Below, one piece after another: positions 31,860 through 43,002 of a stretch of 64,000 nucleotides of DNA. Location: positions 30,589,419-30,653,418 of the forward strand of contig OZ020486.1 in assembly GCA_963971405.1 (NCBI GenBank), read 5' to 3'. Every line of letters starts with the position of its first letter. Within the stretch, counting starts at the first letter, position 1. Under the pieces are notes generated by a model. The model was not told the DNA's origin and did no database searches. It saw nothing but the letters and a program-made list of their open reading frames with translations. Both the position numbers and the translations under genes were made by a program. This DNA is from Psococerastis gibbosa (taxonomy: Eukaryota; Arthropoda; Insecta; Psocodea; Psocidae).

Positions 31860-33910
31860 TTTTAACTTTTCGGTTTTGTAGTTCTTCAAAAAATCCCAGA
31901 ATACGCGAAATTTTAGTTCTGTCCTGTCTGTTCTGGTATTTATGGAAGAACTAAGTTACCAAAAATGTAATATTTCCTATTATATGATGCATGAAGTATT
32001 CTTCAACAACTTCCATGAGCCGAATCTTTAATGATTTGCTTTGTTAATTAAATAAAAAAAATAAGAAGTCAATAAAAGCAACAAATTTCGGGGTGCTCAT
32101 TTTCTACTTAGCATGTCTTCTTAAGGTAAAGCATGGTGGTGGAAGAACCTGTAATATTACAATACAATTCATTATTAAATAATTAAATTCAATAATTTTA
32201 TAGTCGTATTATAGTCGCATAATTTTTTTTCTCACATAGTAATCAAACCCAAAATTATGCAACTTTCCATTCTCACAAAAACAAGGGGCGGAGCCGCGGG
32301 TTTCACATATAAAACCATAGCTTCCTCTTACTCGTGAATGTTTGCACAAGAACCAAGTTTGCCGGAATAAACTCAATCACTCATTCATTGTGCAGCCACC
32401 CTGTTTGCAAATGAAATGAAGGTGGGTGATGTGGGTGGGGGCCCAGTGAGGGAGTGGGGGGGGGGGGGGAGGAGGGCTCAGCCGGGAGATTTGGAAGTAC
32501 GTGACCTGATAAACTGCCATTATTTTTGTCGGATTGATTTATGGGGGAAGTGGGCGTGTCCCTATACATTTCTGTACCAGCTGCGGCCCCACCCAATTAC
32601 CTCTTGTTTACAAATATCAAGTATGTAAATACAAAGTTCATTAGTAGAAAGCTGCGTATGTAGGCAGCTAGATAACGGGCAATTCCTACCCCCCCCCCCC
32701 CCCCGCCCTCGTCCAGCAAGCGACATTGTTTTTGTACCATACGTACCGCAACTATGTCAGTTGAGTGAGCTGGACTACGCGTTAAAACCGTCACGTTTCA
32801 TGTTTTCCTTAGAATTCCACGACAGTTCCACTATGTGGTATTCTCTTGTGAGCCAACAGACTATTTTTGAAACAATATATACATATAATAAGGCGGGCTG
32901 ATAAGGTACAATGGTACAGAAATGGAAGTAGCAATGAGATTTTGAAAATGTTAATAACACAATGTTCCTTATTTGAACTGACGTAGAGTTCGATATATGT
33001 AGTTGGTCGGAAATCAACCATTCCAGAACTCTGCTTGTGTGTCTACCCAATTAATACGAAATATTTACTGACCAGAAGTTCTTGTATACACATCTTCATT
33101 TGAAAGGCAGAACAAAAGTATAGATACTAAAATGAAGTGAAAACGTAGTGTCCAATTTCCTATATAAATGTGAATGAAACATTCGTTCCAGTCCAAGGCT
33201 ATTTTTGAATCAAATCAGAGCACGCCTTTGACGCTTCTACACAATTAAAAATCCCGGCGTGGACTCGTGGCTGCAACAAGACATTCGCTGATTGGTCGGA
33301 GACATGGCAGGTGACCAAAGTAAATTAAGTAATTCAACAATATTCTTGTGTGGGAAGTGGGAACGAATATCCCATGTATGCTCTATATAACACAATCAAC
33401 GAGTGCGAGCCAAGTTCCCCCACATCCCCAACATCACACAAAACAAAATCAAACAACAATTGAGGGTTTCAGGCAATGAAAACCTAATGAAGGCGTGAGT
33501 ATACCAGAAAAAAAGTCAAATAAAATCTGAGCTAAAAGGGTTGAAATGAAATTAATTAGCGTCAGATTAGACAGAAGGGGTGTTGTAGGGTGCTCAACAA
33601 AACGTAAGTACAACACAATCGATGGGAGATTGGCCCACTTAACTGAATATTGGAGCGGGTCTGCGCTTGACATGGCGCCCCCCCCCCCTCATTAATTTAC
33701 GGAGTGTCAAAGGGGTGAGACAGATCCCATTTCCCAGTCAAAAATTATTTTCGATACTGGCACTTCACAGTTCCCTTTCACAGTTTGTATAACAGATATG
33801 TTGATTTCCATTTCTTGTTTAAGAAACTCTGTGGGGGGAGTGATCCTGTTTCCTAAATTGAGGTACCCTAAGAGCAGGTTCCTTCACCTCAGGGGAAAGG
33901 AGAGTCGACT
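31860..33910. other. Unassigned sequence, no gene seen
   Basis: Contains a poly-G run near 32457-32469, a 15-bp poly-C run near 32690-32704, and poly-C near 33679-33688. Frames of 65-91 codons around 32381-33673 have no recognised product. No dispersed repeat was recognised. Confidence 0.4.
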
Positions 33911-33914
33911 GACA

Positions 33915-33977
33915 GGGTGGACCTCCTGATTATATTGATTCTAAACCACTTGGGGAACATAGTATGGTCACACGATT
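33915..33977 (-). mobile_element. SINE2 fragment
   Basis: Matches the SINE2 centre: GGTGGACCTCCTGATTATA and ACCACTTGGGGAACATAGTA, then GTCACACGATT. Truncated at both ends, and the open frame found in full copies has a stop here. Confidence 0.7.
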
Positions 33978-33979
33978 GT

Positions 33980-34115
33980 ATAATAGATGTAGTGATCCCT
34001 CCGATTCATGAATATTGAGATATTTTTATTTGTTAATGCCATGAACCAAACAATCAAAAGGGAAGCAACCTACATTAATAAGTACTTCAATACGATGTAT
34101 GCAAATTTAAAAGAA
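33980..34115. other. Short unassigned spacer
   Basis: Nothing recognised between the SINE2 fragment and the decayed Helentron-like piece. Confidence 0.4.
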
Positions 34116-34117
34116 AT

Positions 34118-34375
34118 CGTCGGAGCCGCTTTTGGGAAAAAAATTTTTTAGTAGATTTGGGGGGTTTTCTGGTATAAATATAAAACCCTCTCAAAGTTAA
34201 CCAAAAAATGAAAAAAAAATTCTGATATTTTTGTGAACCAGCACTGCGAATTTTATCAAATTTTATCGAGTAGTTTGGCCCCAAATCGAGTTAACGACAG
34301 ACTGATATTTCGTAAAAAACAATTTTTGGGTTCCGTTGGAAATTGGAACAAAGCATTCGTTACACTAACGTATGA
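34118..34375 (-). mobile_element. Helentron-like element, old diverged copy
   Basis: The reverse complement is colinear with the 5' half of the 840-bp elements: GGAACCCAAAAATTG, TTTACGAAATATCAGTCTGT, CAAACTACTCGATAAAATTT, TGGTTCACAAAAATATCAG, then T-rich and GGTTTTAT segments. The GTCT array is reduced to one or two units. Both termini are missing. The frames here (65 and 72 codons) are shadows of this repeat. Confidence 0.65.
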
Positions 34376-34379
34376 AAAT

Positions 34380-34665
34380 GAAAGTAAAAATCTATCTCGC
34401 CATTTTGGAGTTGAACCATTTATGGCCCAACCAATACTCTTACTAAAGTAGACGAATAGTTACCACAAAGCTTCACGGCTGTGTTTGCATACCAATACCT
34501 CGTACATTAGCAAATAACGCGCGGCTTTACCTCTCTGATTATTACATTACTGTATGAGTAAAAGCTGATGAAGATATTCAAATTATAAATTATTCGTACA
34601 GTTCGCATACGGTAGATATGAACAGTGGGAATTTATTTCTAAATGATTTTCCGTTGCATCGAAAA
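34380..34665. other. Unassigned sequence, no gene seen
   Basis: No family or open frame of note. Confidence 0.4.
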
Positions 34666-34668
34666 CAG

Positions 34669-34774
34669 TTGGTCCCGGGACTTCCTAGTTGAGTGTAAGA
34701 AAGGGTTTTATAGCCCTAACTCCACTAGGTTGGCTTGGTAATAGAAAGAAAACGTCAAGATTTATTTATTTAAT
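34669..34774 (+). mobile_element. SINE1, 5'-truncated
   Basis: Begins at the GGTCCCGGGACTTCCTAGTT block, continues through TTTTATAGCCCTAACTCCAC and AGGTTGGCTTGGTAATAGAA, and ends TTTATTTATTTAA. The tRNA-like head is absent. Confidence 0.8.
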
Positions 34775-35007
34775 TTAAATATGGAAGCCAATTGGCCTCA
34801 CCGTGATAGTGGTCGCTGTGACGTCATAATGCCGTTTATTGCCACATTTTGCACAGCTTAAGGGAAATATTTTTACTAGTATTACATTAACTTTACCTAT
34901 ATAACTTCTTAATTTTGATACTTTAATGAAATTATACAAATCTTCATGGACAATAATGCGTTCATTCATATCCCCTTAAAAAAAAATTAAAAGCATAGCC
35001 TATACTA
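34775..35007. other. Spacer between two SINE1 copies
   Basis: Unassigned. The two SINE1 copies lie about 230 bp apart in the same orientation. Confidence 0.4.
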
Positions 35008-35150
35008 TACATTTTCTGGCCATGCTGCGGTGGGCACGTAAAGCAGGCGGTCCCGGGTCTTCCTAGTTGAGTGTAAGAGAGGGCTTTATAGCCCTAACTC
35101 CGCCAGGTTGGCTTAGTAATAGAAAAAAAAATTCATTATTTATTTATATA
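35008..35150 (+). mobile_element. SINE1, 5'-truncated
   Basis: Starts just after the tRNA-like head at ACATTTTCTGGCCATGCTGC and runs through GGCGGTCCCGGG and CTTTATAGCCCTAACTCCGC to a TTATTTATTTATA tail. Confidence 0.8.
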
Positions 35151-35154
35151 CTCC

Positions 35155-35770
35155 AAAGTGTGAAATAATTTAGGAAATAAAAATTTTCAATTCAGGCAGA
35201 TAATACCAGCCAAAAACTCGAAAACACTTTTAGCGACTATACACCAAATACGAATCAGCTGAATCTCGATTCCGAATAAAACAAGCCCCAGCGCTTGAGA
35301 GTTAAAGCAAAATGTCTGTCTTGTAGCCTTCGGCCTAGGCAGCACTCAACCCTTGTGCTGCGAATGCGATTCTCGAACACTGGGCATAAGGGAATCGCCG
35401 TGGGAACGGAGACAGGGGAGATGGGAGAATTGTCACACTACCTCTCTCCCCCCCCCCCTTCGGATTATCCCCACCAGATTATCTCCTCGTTTACACTCCT
35501 CTCATCTCAAATCTTTTCTATGAACCAACAGCATCCGTTGTATTTCTAAATAATTAAATTTCCATGTTTGGTTTGCGTGATTGCTTGGGCGAAGCTTTAA
35601 GCTGACGAATGGAGGCATTTGAGACGTGGTACAAATGCTTGATTAATATCACGTATCTGGATCTGGTCACTTATACATCGTATGGGGAGGAAACAATAAA
35701 TAATAATAATAATAAATCTCGTTAGTCTGTTATTGCCATGTAGAGAGCCGAATACGATCCTGGAATCTTA
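35155..35770. other. Unassigned sequence, no gene seen
   Basis: Contains a poly-C run near 35447-35458 and an 84-codon frame (35295-35549) without a recognised product; AAT repeats near 35702-35716. Confidence 0.4.
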
Positions 35771-35780
35771 AATGATGGAC

Positions 35781-35957
35781 CAATGGCGGATCCACGGGGA
35801 GGGGGGTTCAGAGGGCCATGACCCCCCTAAATGAATGAAGTCATAAGATACGAGTACCTAGTAAAAAAAAACTTTTCAACAAAAAAAATTACTTTTTAAA
35901 CTCACAAAAAATTTGTGACCCCCCCCCCCCCTACATTTTCCGCTGCATCCGTCCTTG
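35781..35957. mobile_element. hAT-like MITE (177 bp) with poly-G/C interior
   Basis: The left end CAATGGCGGATCCACGG is matched by CAAGGACGGATGCAGCGG in reverse complement at the right. Inside lie GGGGAGGGGGGTTCA on the left and a 13-bp poly-C on the right. Flanking octamers (TGATGGAC and AAATGTAC) agree at only 5 of 8, so the duplication is uncertain. Confidence 0.65.
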
Positions 35958-35964
35958 AAATGTA

Positions 35965-37110
35965 CGATGAGGGAATTCAACAATCCGACCACTACATGCA
36001 ATATGCATGAGAAGAATGGCAGTTGTAAACCATTAATAGCCGCTTTCAATGAACATTGTAAGGTACAATACAAGCGCTAAGGTAAAGATTGAAATTATCT
36101 TATAAACAAATGACAACCAAGACTTTTTGACGAAATTAATTAATTCCCCGATATGCAGCCACGAGGATATGAAAATGGTCAGACGAAAAATTCATAAGAT
36201 ATACAAGTTTTTGCAGTAAATTTGTATTTCGCACCTGAAACTGCAATACGATAAAGTTATTCAAACGGGGTTTATATCACAATATTGTATTATTAGTATA
36301 TATGCATGTATATATACATTATATACAATTCCCTCAATGATAGCTCTCCAATAGATGATTTATGAAAAATTTGACTTTTTACACCTATAGGATTTCTCCC
36401 TTCCTGTTCGCCTTTGAAAAGTGCATGTGGGACCAAACAGCAAAACCAATACAACAGTATAGTAACTAAACACAATAGCGAACGCAGCTGGCAATACAAA
36501 AGTTAATGGTAACTTTACTTTCCACTTCATCCTGTTAAATTAATCAGCCATTCTAATAGGGAGACACGAAGGAAGGAATACGTCAAGTTGCGTGGAATTG
36601 CATTACGCCATAAAACATTAGTGTACAGAAGCTCCTACGGGGCTCTAACCCCCCATAATACGTTCCCTTTGACGTTGCACATTGTTTGTAATATTATTAA
36701 ATATTTATCTATCAAAGTACTCACATGCCGAGACTGATTATAAATTATTTAGCCCGAGCTTTCATGTTTACTTTTATTATGAAAACCCATGTGAAATGTA
36801 ATCCCAACAGCCACTTGGTTTTTCACAAAGGCTTCGACCCTAGAGTAGGCCTGCATTTATTTGTTTGTATTTTACTGTTTAAATTCAAAATTAGATTCAA
36901 TTTCAATGGATGTAACATGGAACTATGTTGGTATGATTGGTATGTATAGCTATAATTGCGGATAAATATCTCAACCGTGTAACAGTGCCCAACATTCAGA
37001 CTCGTTGTTTTAGCCATTTCCGGCCAACATAGAGTATACCAACACGTAACACATATATTCAATTATATATTCAATAGTAACAGATTCGCTGCAGATTTGC
37101 AGAGTGCACT
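35965..37110. other. Unassigned sequence, no gene seen
   Basis: AT-rich; frames of 68-79 codons (36293-37062) lack recognised domains. No repeat match was noticed. Confidence 0.4.
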
Positions 37111-37129
37111 GGCACTACAGTAGAACCTG

Positions 37130-37284
37130 AACATCTGGGGTGTACTTATGTCGGCTGGGCTCCAGTAGTCCAACCCGTGGCCATGGCGAGATTCGCTGAA
37201 GCAGTGGGGCTCGACTAGTGCGACTGGGGGACCGCTATGGGCCCAAATTGAGGCCTGCGTCCCGACTACAAAATACTACTGCTA
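37130..37284 (+). mobile_element. SINE2-related short element sharing only the 3' end
   Basis: A 155-bp unit bounded by a perfect 13-bp duplication ACAGTAGAACCTG (37117-37129 and 37285-37297). Its last ~70 bp (CTATGGGCCCA, GGCCTG, GTCC, then ATACTACTGCTA) align with the SINE2 3' end. The first ~85 bp do not resemble SINE2. No RNA polymerase III box was identified with confidence. Probably a second SINE using the same retrotransposition tail. Confidence 0.7.
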
Positions 37285-37299
37285 ACAGTAGAACCTGCG

Positions 37300-38748
37300 T
37301 TTGTGCACCAACTAAATTACTCCAATATCTCCGTATCTCCGTATCTGCTGCCGTAGAATCTATCTGCCTTAGAGCACCAGGCCTTAGTCTAATGTTTTAG
37401 GTTGTAGCCAAGCTATTGCTACACCCGATGAGAGGGAAACCGTTACATTGTTAAAGACAAATTAGTTCTGAGGGCTGATTCTAAAGACTTCGAATGTACG
37501 CGATGCGTGAATCCTAGTTGTGCATCTTATTAGGCCTGGGCTCAGGTAATCGGGAGCAAAAACGGCCAAAAGCAAAGCGTAGAACAGCTTTCCCCAAAAG
37601 TTTAGGAGCCCGTCATCTTCTAATCCAACATAACCTTCATAAAACTAAATAACTTGGAGGGGGGAGTGAATTATGCTATTGTAAATCTAAAATACAACAC
37701 CAGCCTATTGAGACGCAATTTCAATGCACATGCATGCTTATCTGCGGGCAATGTTTACCCGCTGGAACGTTTACGGAGACTTTAGCCTATTTCACATCTT
37801 CTCGAATAATTACCATTGCCTCCCTCAGTAGCCACAGGAGCCCGACTAGCTTCCGAAATTTCTATTGTCGTACCTGAAAAACAAAAGAAAAAGTATTTAC
37901 CATTTTGAAATTAATTATTTCAAGCAATAATTTCCAATTAAAGCGGCTTCTGCCGACAGGAAGAGCCAACTCGGGGGGGGGGGGGGGGATAAGAGGAAGT
38001 AGACGGAGCAGGATATGAAAAAGGAGTTTTCGGAAATTGGTGCGAGATGGGGCTAGCAGACGCAGAGATAGGACAGATGTAATTAACCGTCACATGTCCT
38101 TCCCGCCAAATATTCATTAGCGCGGGCTTTAATCGAAATTCTAATGTCAACACCATCCCAATAACGTCTGTTATATTCAGTATCCAGTGAATTCCCTCAA
38201 TAAAAATCCTATATTGTCCAATTTCCGATATAACGAGCTCTTGATGAATAAGGTACCAGGTTCAAATGCCTTTTTGAATTTATTGTGCGTGGTAAAGGGT
38301 ACTATGCAATAGGATGTTGCGCATTAATAATGAGCGCGGGCGTAATAAATAAAATCATACGTAAACACTATCTTAGTGAGTGTAATTCATACAGAGAAGT
38401 AAAATTTTTGACTACGCAAATTTGGAGGAAATGCTTCATGACATGAGAAGACGGTTTTTGCTTCTAAATAGGGGAGTACATGTAAAAGGAGGTTCTGTAC
38501 TGATGAACTAGCGGAAGAAATGGTGTATGAATAAAGGTATCTTTATCCTTTTCTTCTACCTTTTTCTCTTCTGTCTATAACAGTCCTATATCCTCCAATT
38601 TTATAACAACTTTGTATCTTAGAGAGCTCTCGGCGATTTGCAATAAAACCTACGCGTTAGGTCTAACACAAAAGCATGGTCTAGGCCCTAGGCTGACGGC
38701 GAAGGACAGAAATTTTAAATATATTATATCGTCCGTCACGTATGTCCT
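37300..38748. other. Unassigned sequence, no gene seen
   Basis: Poly-G run at about 37973-37988. A 72-codon minus-strand frame over it (37938-38156) is not credible as a gene. Nothing else recognised. Confidence 0.4.
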
Positions 38749-38759
38749 TAGTCATGAGG

Positions 38760-38943
38760 CAAGGCCGTAGCCAGGAATTTTTGTCGTTGGGGGTGGTTCA
38801 GAATTGTCATAATGGCATTGGATATTACATAGTGGTTTTTATTTTTCCTCTCAAAATCCGATTCTATCTAGTATCAAGCCATTTCATTTCGGGGGGGGGG
38901 GGGGGGTGAACCCCCCAAGAACCCCCCCTTGGCTACGGCCTTG
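38760..38943. mobile_element. hAT-like MITE (184 bp) with 16-bp poly-G
   Basis: Ends CAAGGCCGTAGCCAGG and, reverse-complemented, CAAGGCCGTAGCCAAGG. Flanking octamers TCATGAGG (38752-38759) and CCATGAGG (38944-38951) match at 7 of 8. Same terminal sequence family as 894 and 31677. An uninterrupted G tract lies at 38891-38906. Confidence 0.85.
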
Positions 38944-38954
38944 CCATGAGGTAT

Positions 38955-39278
38955 AAAACACAGACCTTACAGTCCCAACAGACAGCTGATTATACCGTGC
39001 AAGTTGGAGTATCCTGGTAGCAATCCCTTGTGTAAGTACATTATTAAGTTGTCCCCTAAGTTGTTAAGTTATTACGTAGCCCCCTTTAGCTACTAACTTA
39101 CTAATTGTCAACATAAGTTATTACTACCACATAAAAGCCTATAATTCCCTTCACAGAAGTCCACTCAAGTAGACTAATCTTACAAGGTCCTCTATATTCG
39201 TCGTATTCGGAGTGTGAAACTAGGTTCAAATCTCTAACATTACATTTTACTTCCTAATTATTAATGCAGGATATTCTT
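38955..39278. other. Unassigned sequence, no gene seen
   Basis: Short AT-rich stretch with TAAGTTGTT-type local repetition near 39040-39115 (AAGTTGTCCCCTAAGTTGTTAAGTTATTA); no family recognised. Confidence 0.35.
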
Positions 39279-39282
39279 CTCT

Positions 39283-39355
39283 AGTCGCAATCTAACGATT
39301 GGTTTGCAGCAAATATTTCCATTTTCTCCTCCATTCTTCTGTTCCGAGCCGTATT
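39283..39355 (-). pseudogene. LINE ORF tail fragment
   Basis: On the minus strand NRRMEEKMEIFAANQSLDCD resembles the EWRRK ... ANQSIDCD end of RTE-like LINE proteins; compare 7495 and 52036. Very short, and its ends cannot be defined. Confidence 0.4.
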
Positions 39356-39577
39356 ACGAAAATGAACGATCGCATGTCGCAATATTAATTAGTGGGGGTA
39401 TTAATGGGAACTCTAATGCCAACACATGTGATAAAACCAATCAATTCTCTCAATTTTCTTCCAGTCTTCCAATTGAGAGACTACATTTCCATGATGGGTG
39501 ACTAATAAAAGCAGTCTCTTATAACATTGGTTCATTAGATAAGTAGACCTACAGGCCTAGAATACAATGGATATATA

Positions 39578-39946
39578 CATGGGCGCCGAGTTGTGAAAAC
39601 TATTGGTATGGCCCAACATTGCCCGAGGAAATCTTTTTTTCGGGGGAAAGGAGTCAATAAATATATGGCTTCACTCTGTAGCTATCATTTCAATAAATCT
39701 GTTGGCTCCCGCCAATTTCGATTTAAATAATCGATTTGACGATTTCTTTTCCTTTAATTTTTAATTTTCATAATAAATTATAAGATTTGTTCTAAATAAG
39801 TGCATTGTAAAATAGTGAATTTATTTATCAAAGTACTCTAAAATATGAAGTGGTTATTCCTAAACTTATTGGTATGGCTCAGCCATACCAATCTGAATAT
39901 TGGTATGGCCCGGGCCATACGAAGCCTTATGGAACCGGCGCCCATG
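39578..39946. mobile_element. hAT-like MITE (369 bp)
   Basis: TIRs CATGGGCGCCGAGTT and, in reverse complement, CATGGGCGCCGGTT. A perfect 8-bp duplication GATATATA (39570-39577 and 39947-39954). Near the right end, subterminal palindromes ATTGGTATGGC/GCCATACCAAT and GGTATGGCCCGGGCCATAC repeat ATTGGTATGG, also found at 39602. Repeated subterminal motifs are typical of hAT transposase binding regions. A 65-codon frame crossing its right end is not a gene. Confidence 0.85.
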
Positions 39947-39954
39947 GATATATA

Positions 39955-40500
39955 CGATATCAAATAGATATATACGAATGCAATAATATTTTACTTATCT
40001 CGACTTTGGAAGAAAAGTATAATGCAAAATGGATAATATATACGTGATTTTGAGTTACAGCAGACCTAGCACAGGATAAAAAGTAGACCTTATCCGGGAA
40101 TAGCGTAAGATTAAACAATTCTATATAAACCCTAATGATGTTAAGTGTACTTTTCTCATAAAAACGTATAAATTAACAGAGACTAATTCCTGTTCATTAT
40201 TACTTATACTTAACTTAAGCGTAACTTAATTTTTTCTGGGTTTTATTGGTAAAAACATGACAAAATAAATTCGATTTCGTCTGCTTTGCAGCGTGTTATT
40301 TTTTACGGTATTTAAATGGTTTAAATAATTCCCTGCATAAGTTCTGTTTTTCGTTTTATGCTAGGTCTGCTCATGTTAGAAAATTGAAAAATATTCAAAA
40401 GAAACGGGAAACTGAAAGAACCTCAAACTGCCTGATTGGCGATTCTTCATTCTAACTAGCGTCGCCTTTACGAACTGCAAGCAATATACCATAAACCATT
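39955..40500. other. Unassigned AT-rich sequence, no gene seen
   Basis: No family or open frame of note. Confidence 0.4.
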
Positions 40501-40502
40501 AA

Positions 40503-40578
40503 CGACAAAAGATACAGATGGTTGAGTCACGTCCAGAGAATGGATGGAACTGGGATACCTAAGAATGTGTTTAACAAT
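40503..40578 (+). pseudogene. LINE ORF tail fragment
   Basis: Reads DKRYRWLSHVQRMDGTGIPK, the RWLGHVxRMD block of LINE proteins, before losing protein-like character where a hairpin begins. Confidence 0.55.
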
Positions 40579-40610
40579 GATAAGTCCCCTTACCTACCAT
40601 TGTTAAACAC
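40567..40610. repeat. Perfect hairpin, 13-bp arms
   Basis: GTGTTTAACAATG (40567-40579) and CATTGTTAAACAC (40598-40610) are exact inverses across an 18-bp loop. The loop is not U-rich and the context is a dead LINE, so a role is not apparent. Confidence 0.7.
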
Positions 40611-40614
40611 ATTG

Positions 40615-41390
40615 CTGCCAGTCTGCCACCATCACAATTAAATCGACGGAAACTGGAAATCAAAGGAAGCTACCATGATTTTTCTTGCTCCAATCCTGAG
40701 ATGGCGTGAGCCACTCTAAGTAAATTAGCATTGGACAACCAATCTGAAATGTAACGTACCAGCAAGAACGCAGGAACAAGCCTATTAATTTTCCCCACTC
40801 TCAGAAAGTGCAAATAAAGAGAAACCAGAAAAAAATAATGATCGCAGTAAAACAGCATCAGTGACACAAAACAGGTATGTCAGTTACCAAAAACTCCCTT
40901 ATCAAAATTAATTTAATAAAAAACACTTCAGAAAGCAACAAAAGAGATTAGTGATTTCAGAAGAATGGAAATGGGTGACAGGAGCTCAAAAAGGGCGCGG
41001 GAAAACGAACCGGATATTACGTCACGATTCCCATCACTGAATCCGGCGAAGCCTGAAGAGACTTTGCATGGTACATCGAAGCTTTTATCTCAGCAACATT
41101 GCACATCTCCCAGACAATGCCTTCTTTGCTTGATCAGTTCGCAATCTCGGCAATATACTGTAGATATATTAGACAGTTGTGCTGCTTTTGCTGGTTATTT
41201 CCCGCAATACCAGCGTTTTTTTTCTAATTTTCTCTTTATTTTTAGGTGTCATTATTTTCTGGTGTCGACCTTGCTGATTTATTGTTCCCGAATACAAATC
41301 ATTTATAATGGAGAAGAGAAAGATTCCTAATTTAGCCAGAAATTAAATTAATTAGGTTAGCCAGGTTTTGTGTTGTCACGTCGGCCGATG
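40615..41390. other. Unassigned sequence with 121-codon frame
   Basis: A plus-strand frame at 40965-41330 (121 codons) starts MEMGDRSSKRARENEPDITS and later becomes hydrophobic (FFSNFLFIFRCHYF). No known domain, no repeat match and no transcription signals support it. Confidence 0.3.
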
Positions 41391-41395
41391 GCCGA

Positions 41396-41752
41396 TCATA
41401 GTTTAACCCCTGGAATCTCCAGGAACTGACCAAGTATCAGACAGACCGGTCCCATTGAGCAGGCCAACAAACTGCCCAATCCATCTACAATGGTGGAGGC
41501 ACCCTTCCTTTGCAATTCTACTACTACATCACGTCTCTGCCCGGAGGCATTCAAAGACCAGATTATACCCCTCAGGGGCAGACAGAGGAAGGCACAATAC
41601 CTAGCGGCTAGGAAGAAGTTGTAGTATGATTTTCCAGAAGTCTCCTGGATCTCTCCAGCCATATGCCATGCTTGCTTCCACACATTAGCATTGGATGGAA
41701 TAAGGAATACGGTTGTGTTTTCAGCACACCAACGTACCTGCCATGCCTGCAT
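41396..41752 (-). other. Unrecognised 118-codon open frame
   Basis: Base composition here is more GC-rich and coding-like than the surroundings. The product (with VWKQAWHMAGEIQE and GQRRDVVVELQRKGASTI) matches nothing I recognise. It may be a fragment of a transposon protein. There is no intron or promoter evidence, and it could be partly frameshifted. Confidence 0.3.
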
Positions 41753-41759
41753 GCTTTCT

Positions 41760-42985
41760 GCCTGTAGAACAGCTTACACGTCCAAAGCCACCAGTTAAGC
41801 TAGGCTCTCATAAGTCTCATTACGATATAGGCCTATAATACACGTATTACAACAGCACTTTCATGATCGGCATTCTCTTACGGCAATAGAAAACATTCCT
41901 TTATTGCAAGGAACACTATGGAACTCAGATCTCCGTGGCCCAACAAGAAATATACAGTGTTCTTGGCTCAACGGAAAACAAAAAATGTTCCTTACTCGTC
42001 TAAGAAGAAAAGTTCATTGGAAAAATCTAACAGTATTAGTTGCTTAACAGGTAACGGAACACTCCTCTTGGAGTGAACGCAAAAGACTCCATTACTGTTG
42101 ACCCACCAGAAATTCCAAGGAACCAGTTCTGTTACAAAAGTAAGGAACCACCTGGTACACCAGGAATTTCAACAGGATTTCGCCCAAGGGAAAACGAGTT
42201 TGCTGAGCGAAGCGTCCGAGTCTGTTCATGGAACAGAAAATGGGCCAACAGGAAAAAGTTCCTTACGATTTCTCTCAGTGCCGGAACATGGGCTGTGCAG
42301 TTGAGAAGAATTATAACAAGATTGCGTCTAAGTCCACAATTAAACGCGACAATAACCACTTCTTACGGTCCAATAATCCTCCGCATTCGGACAGATGATA
42401 GACTTCGCCACAGTGCTTAGTGGTAGCCCGTGACTTGGTCATCTTAAAATTCGCCTCCACTCCACAGCAAGCCTGTCGCCGAGAATAAGCCAATCGAAAT
42501 GTCACAATCTCTTAATTCACACATTCTCACAAATCTAACAATGCGCTATAATACATGTCATATTTATGTCCCATCATATAAAGTTATCCCGGATTACTTG
42601 TCAACGAGCTGGAGGCAGTGCACACAACAAAAAGCAAAAAATTAACAATGCAAAATTACCCTCTCTGAGTCAGCACATGCAAGAGTTTAACAGGCCATAT
42701 AATAGACAACTTTGGTCACCCTTTGATAAAAACACAAATGAAACAGAATAGCTAGAAGCAAGTTGACTACAAAGGCTAATAGAAATAACAAGCTACTTGC
42801 TGTAATTAACCGCGGTTGTCGCTTTAAAATTGTTTCCGACAGAGATTGCAAATTCATTCATTTCCATTAATTACTTTTGAGAGAGACTGGCGGACCCCCA
42901 AAGGAAAAAAAAATTAAAAGCATGGGAAGCAGATGCCGGCTCCTGCGATTTATTTGTTTTCATCATCGTCATAGTAATTATCACC
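41760..42985. other. Unassigned sequence with short overlapping frames
   Basis: A 115-codon plus-strand frame (42073-42420) and overlapping 64-75-codon frames on both strands have no recognised domains. The direct repetition of GGAACnnnnTTC-like pieces (AAGGAACCAGTTCTGTTAC, AAGGAACCACCTGG) is noted. No call is made. Confidence 0.3.
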
Positions 42986-43002
42986 TTGTACGTTGCAACG
43001 TT

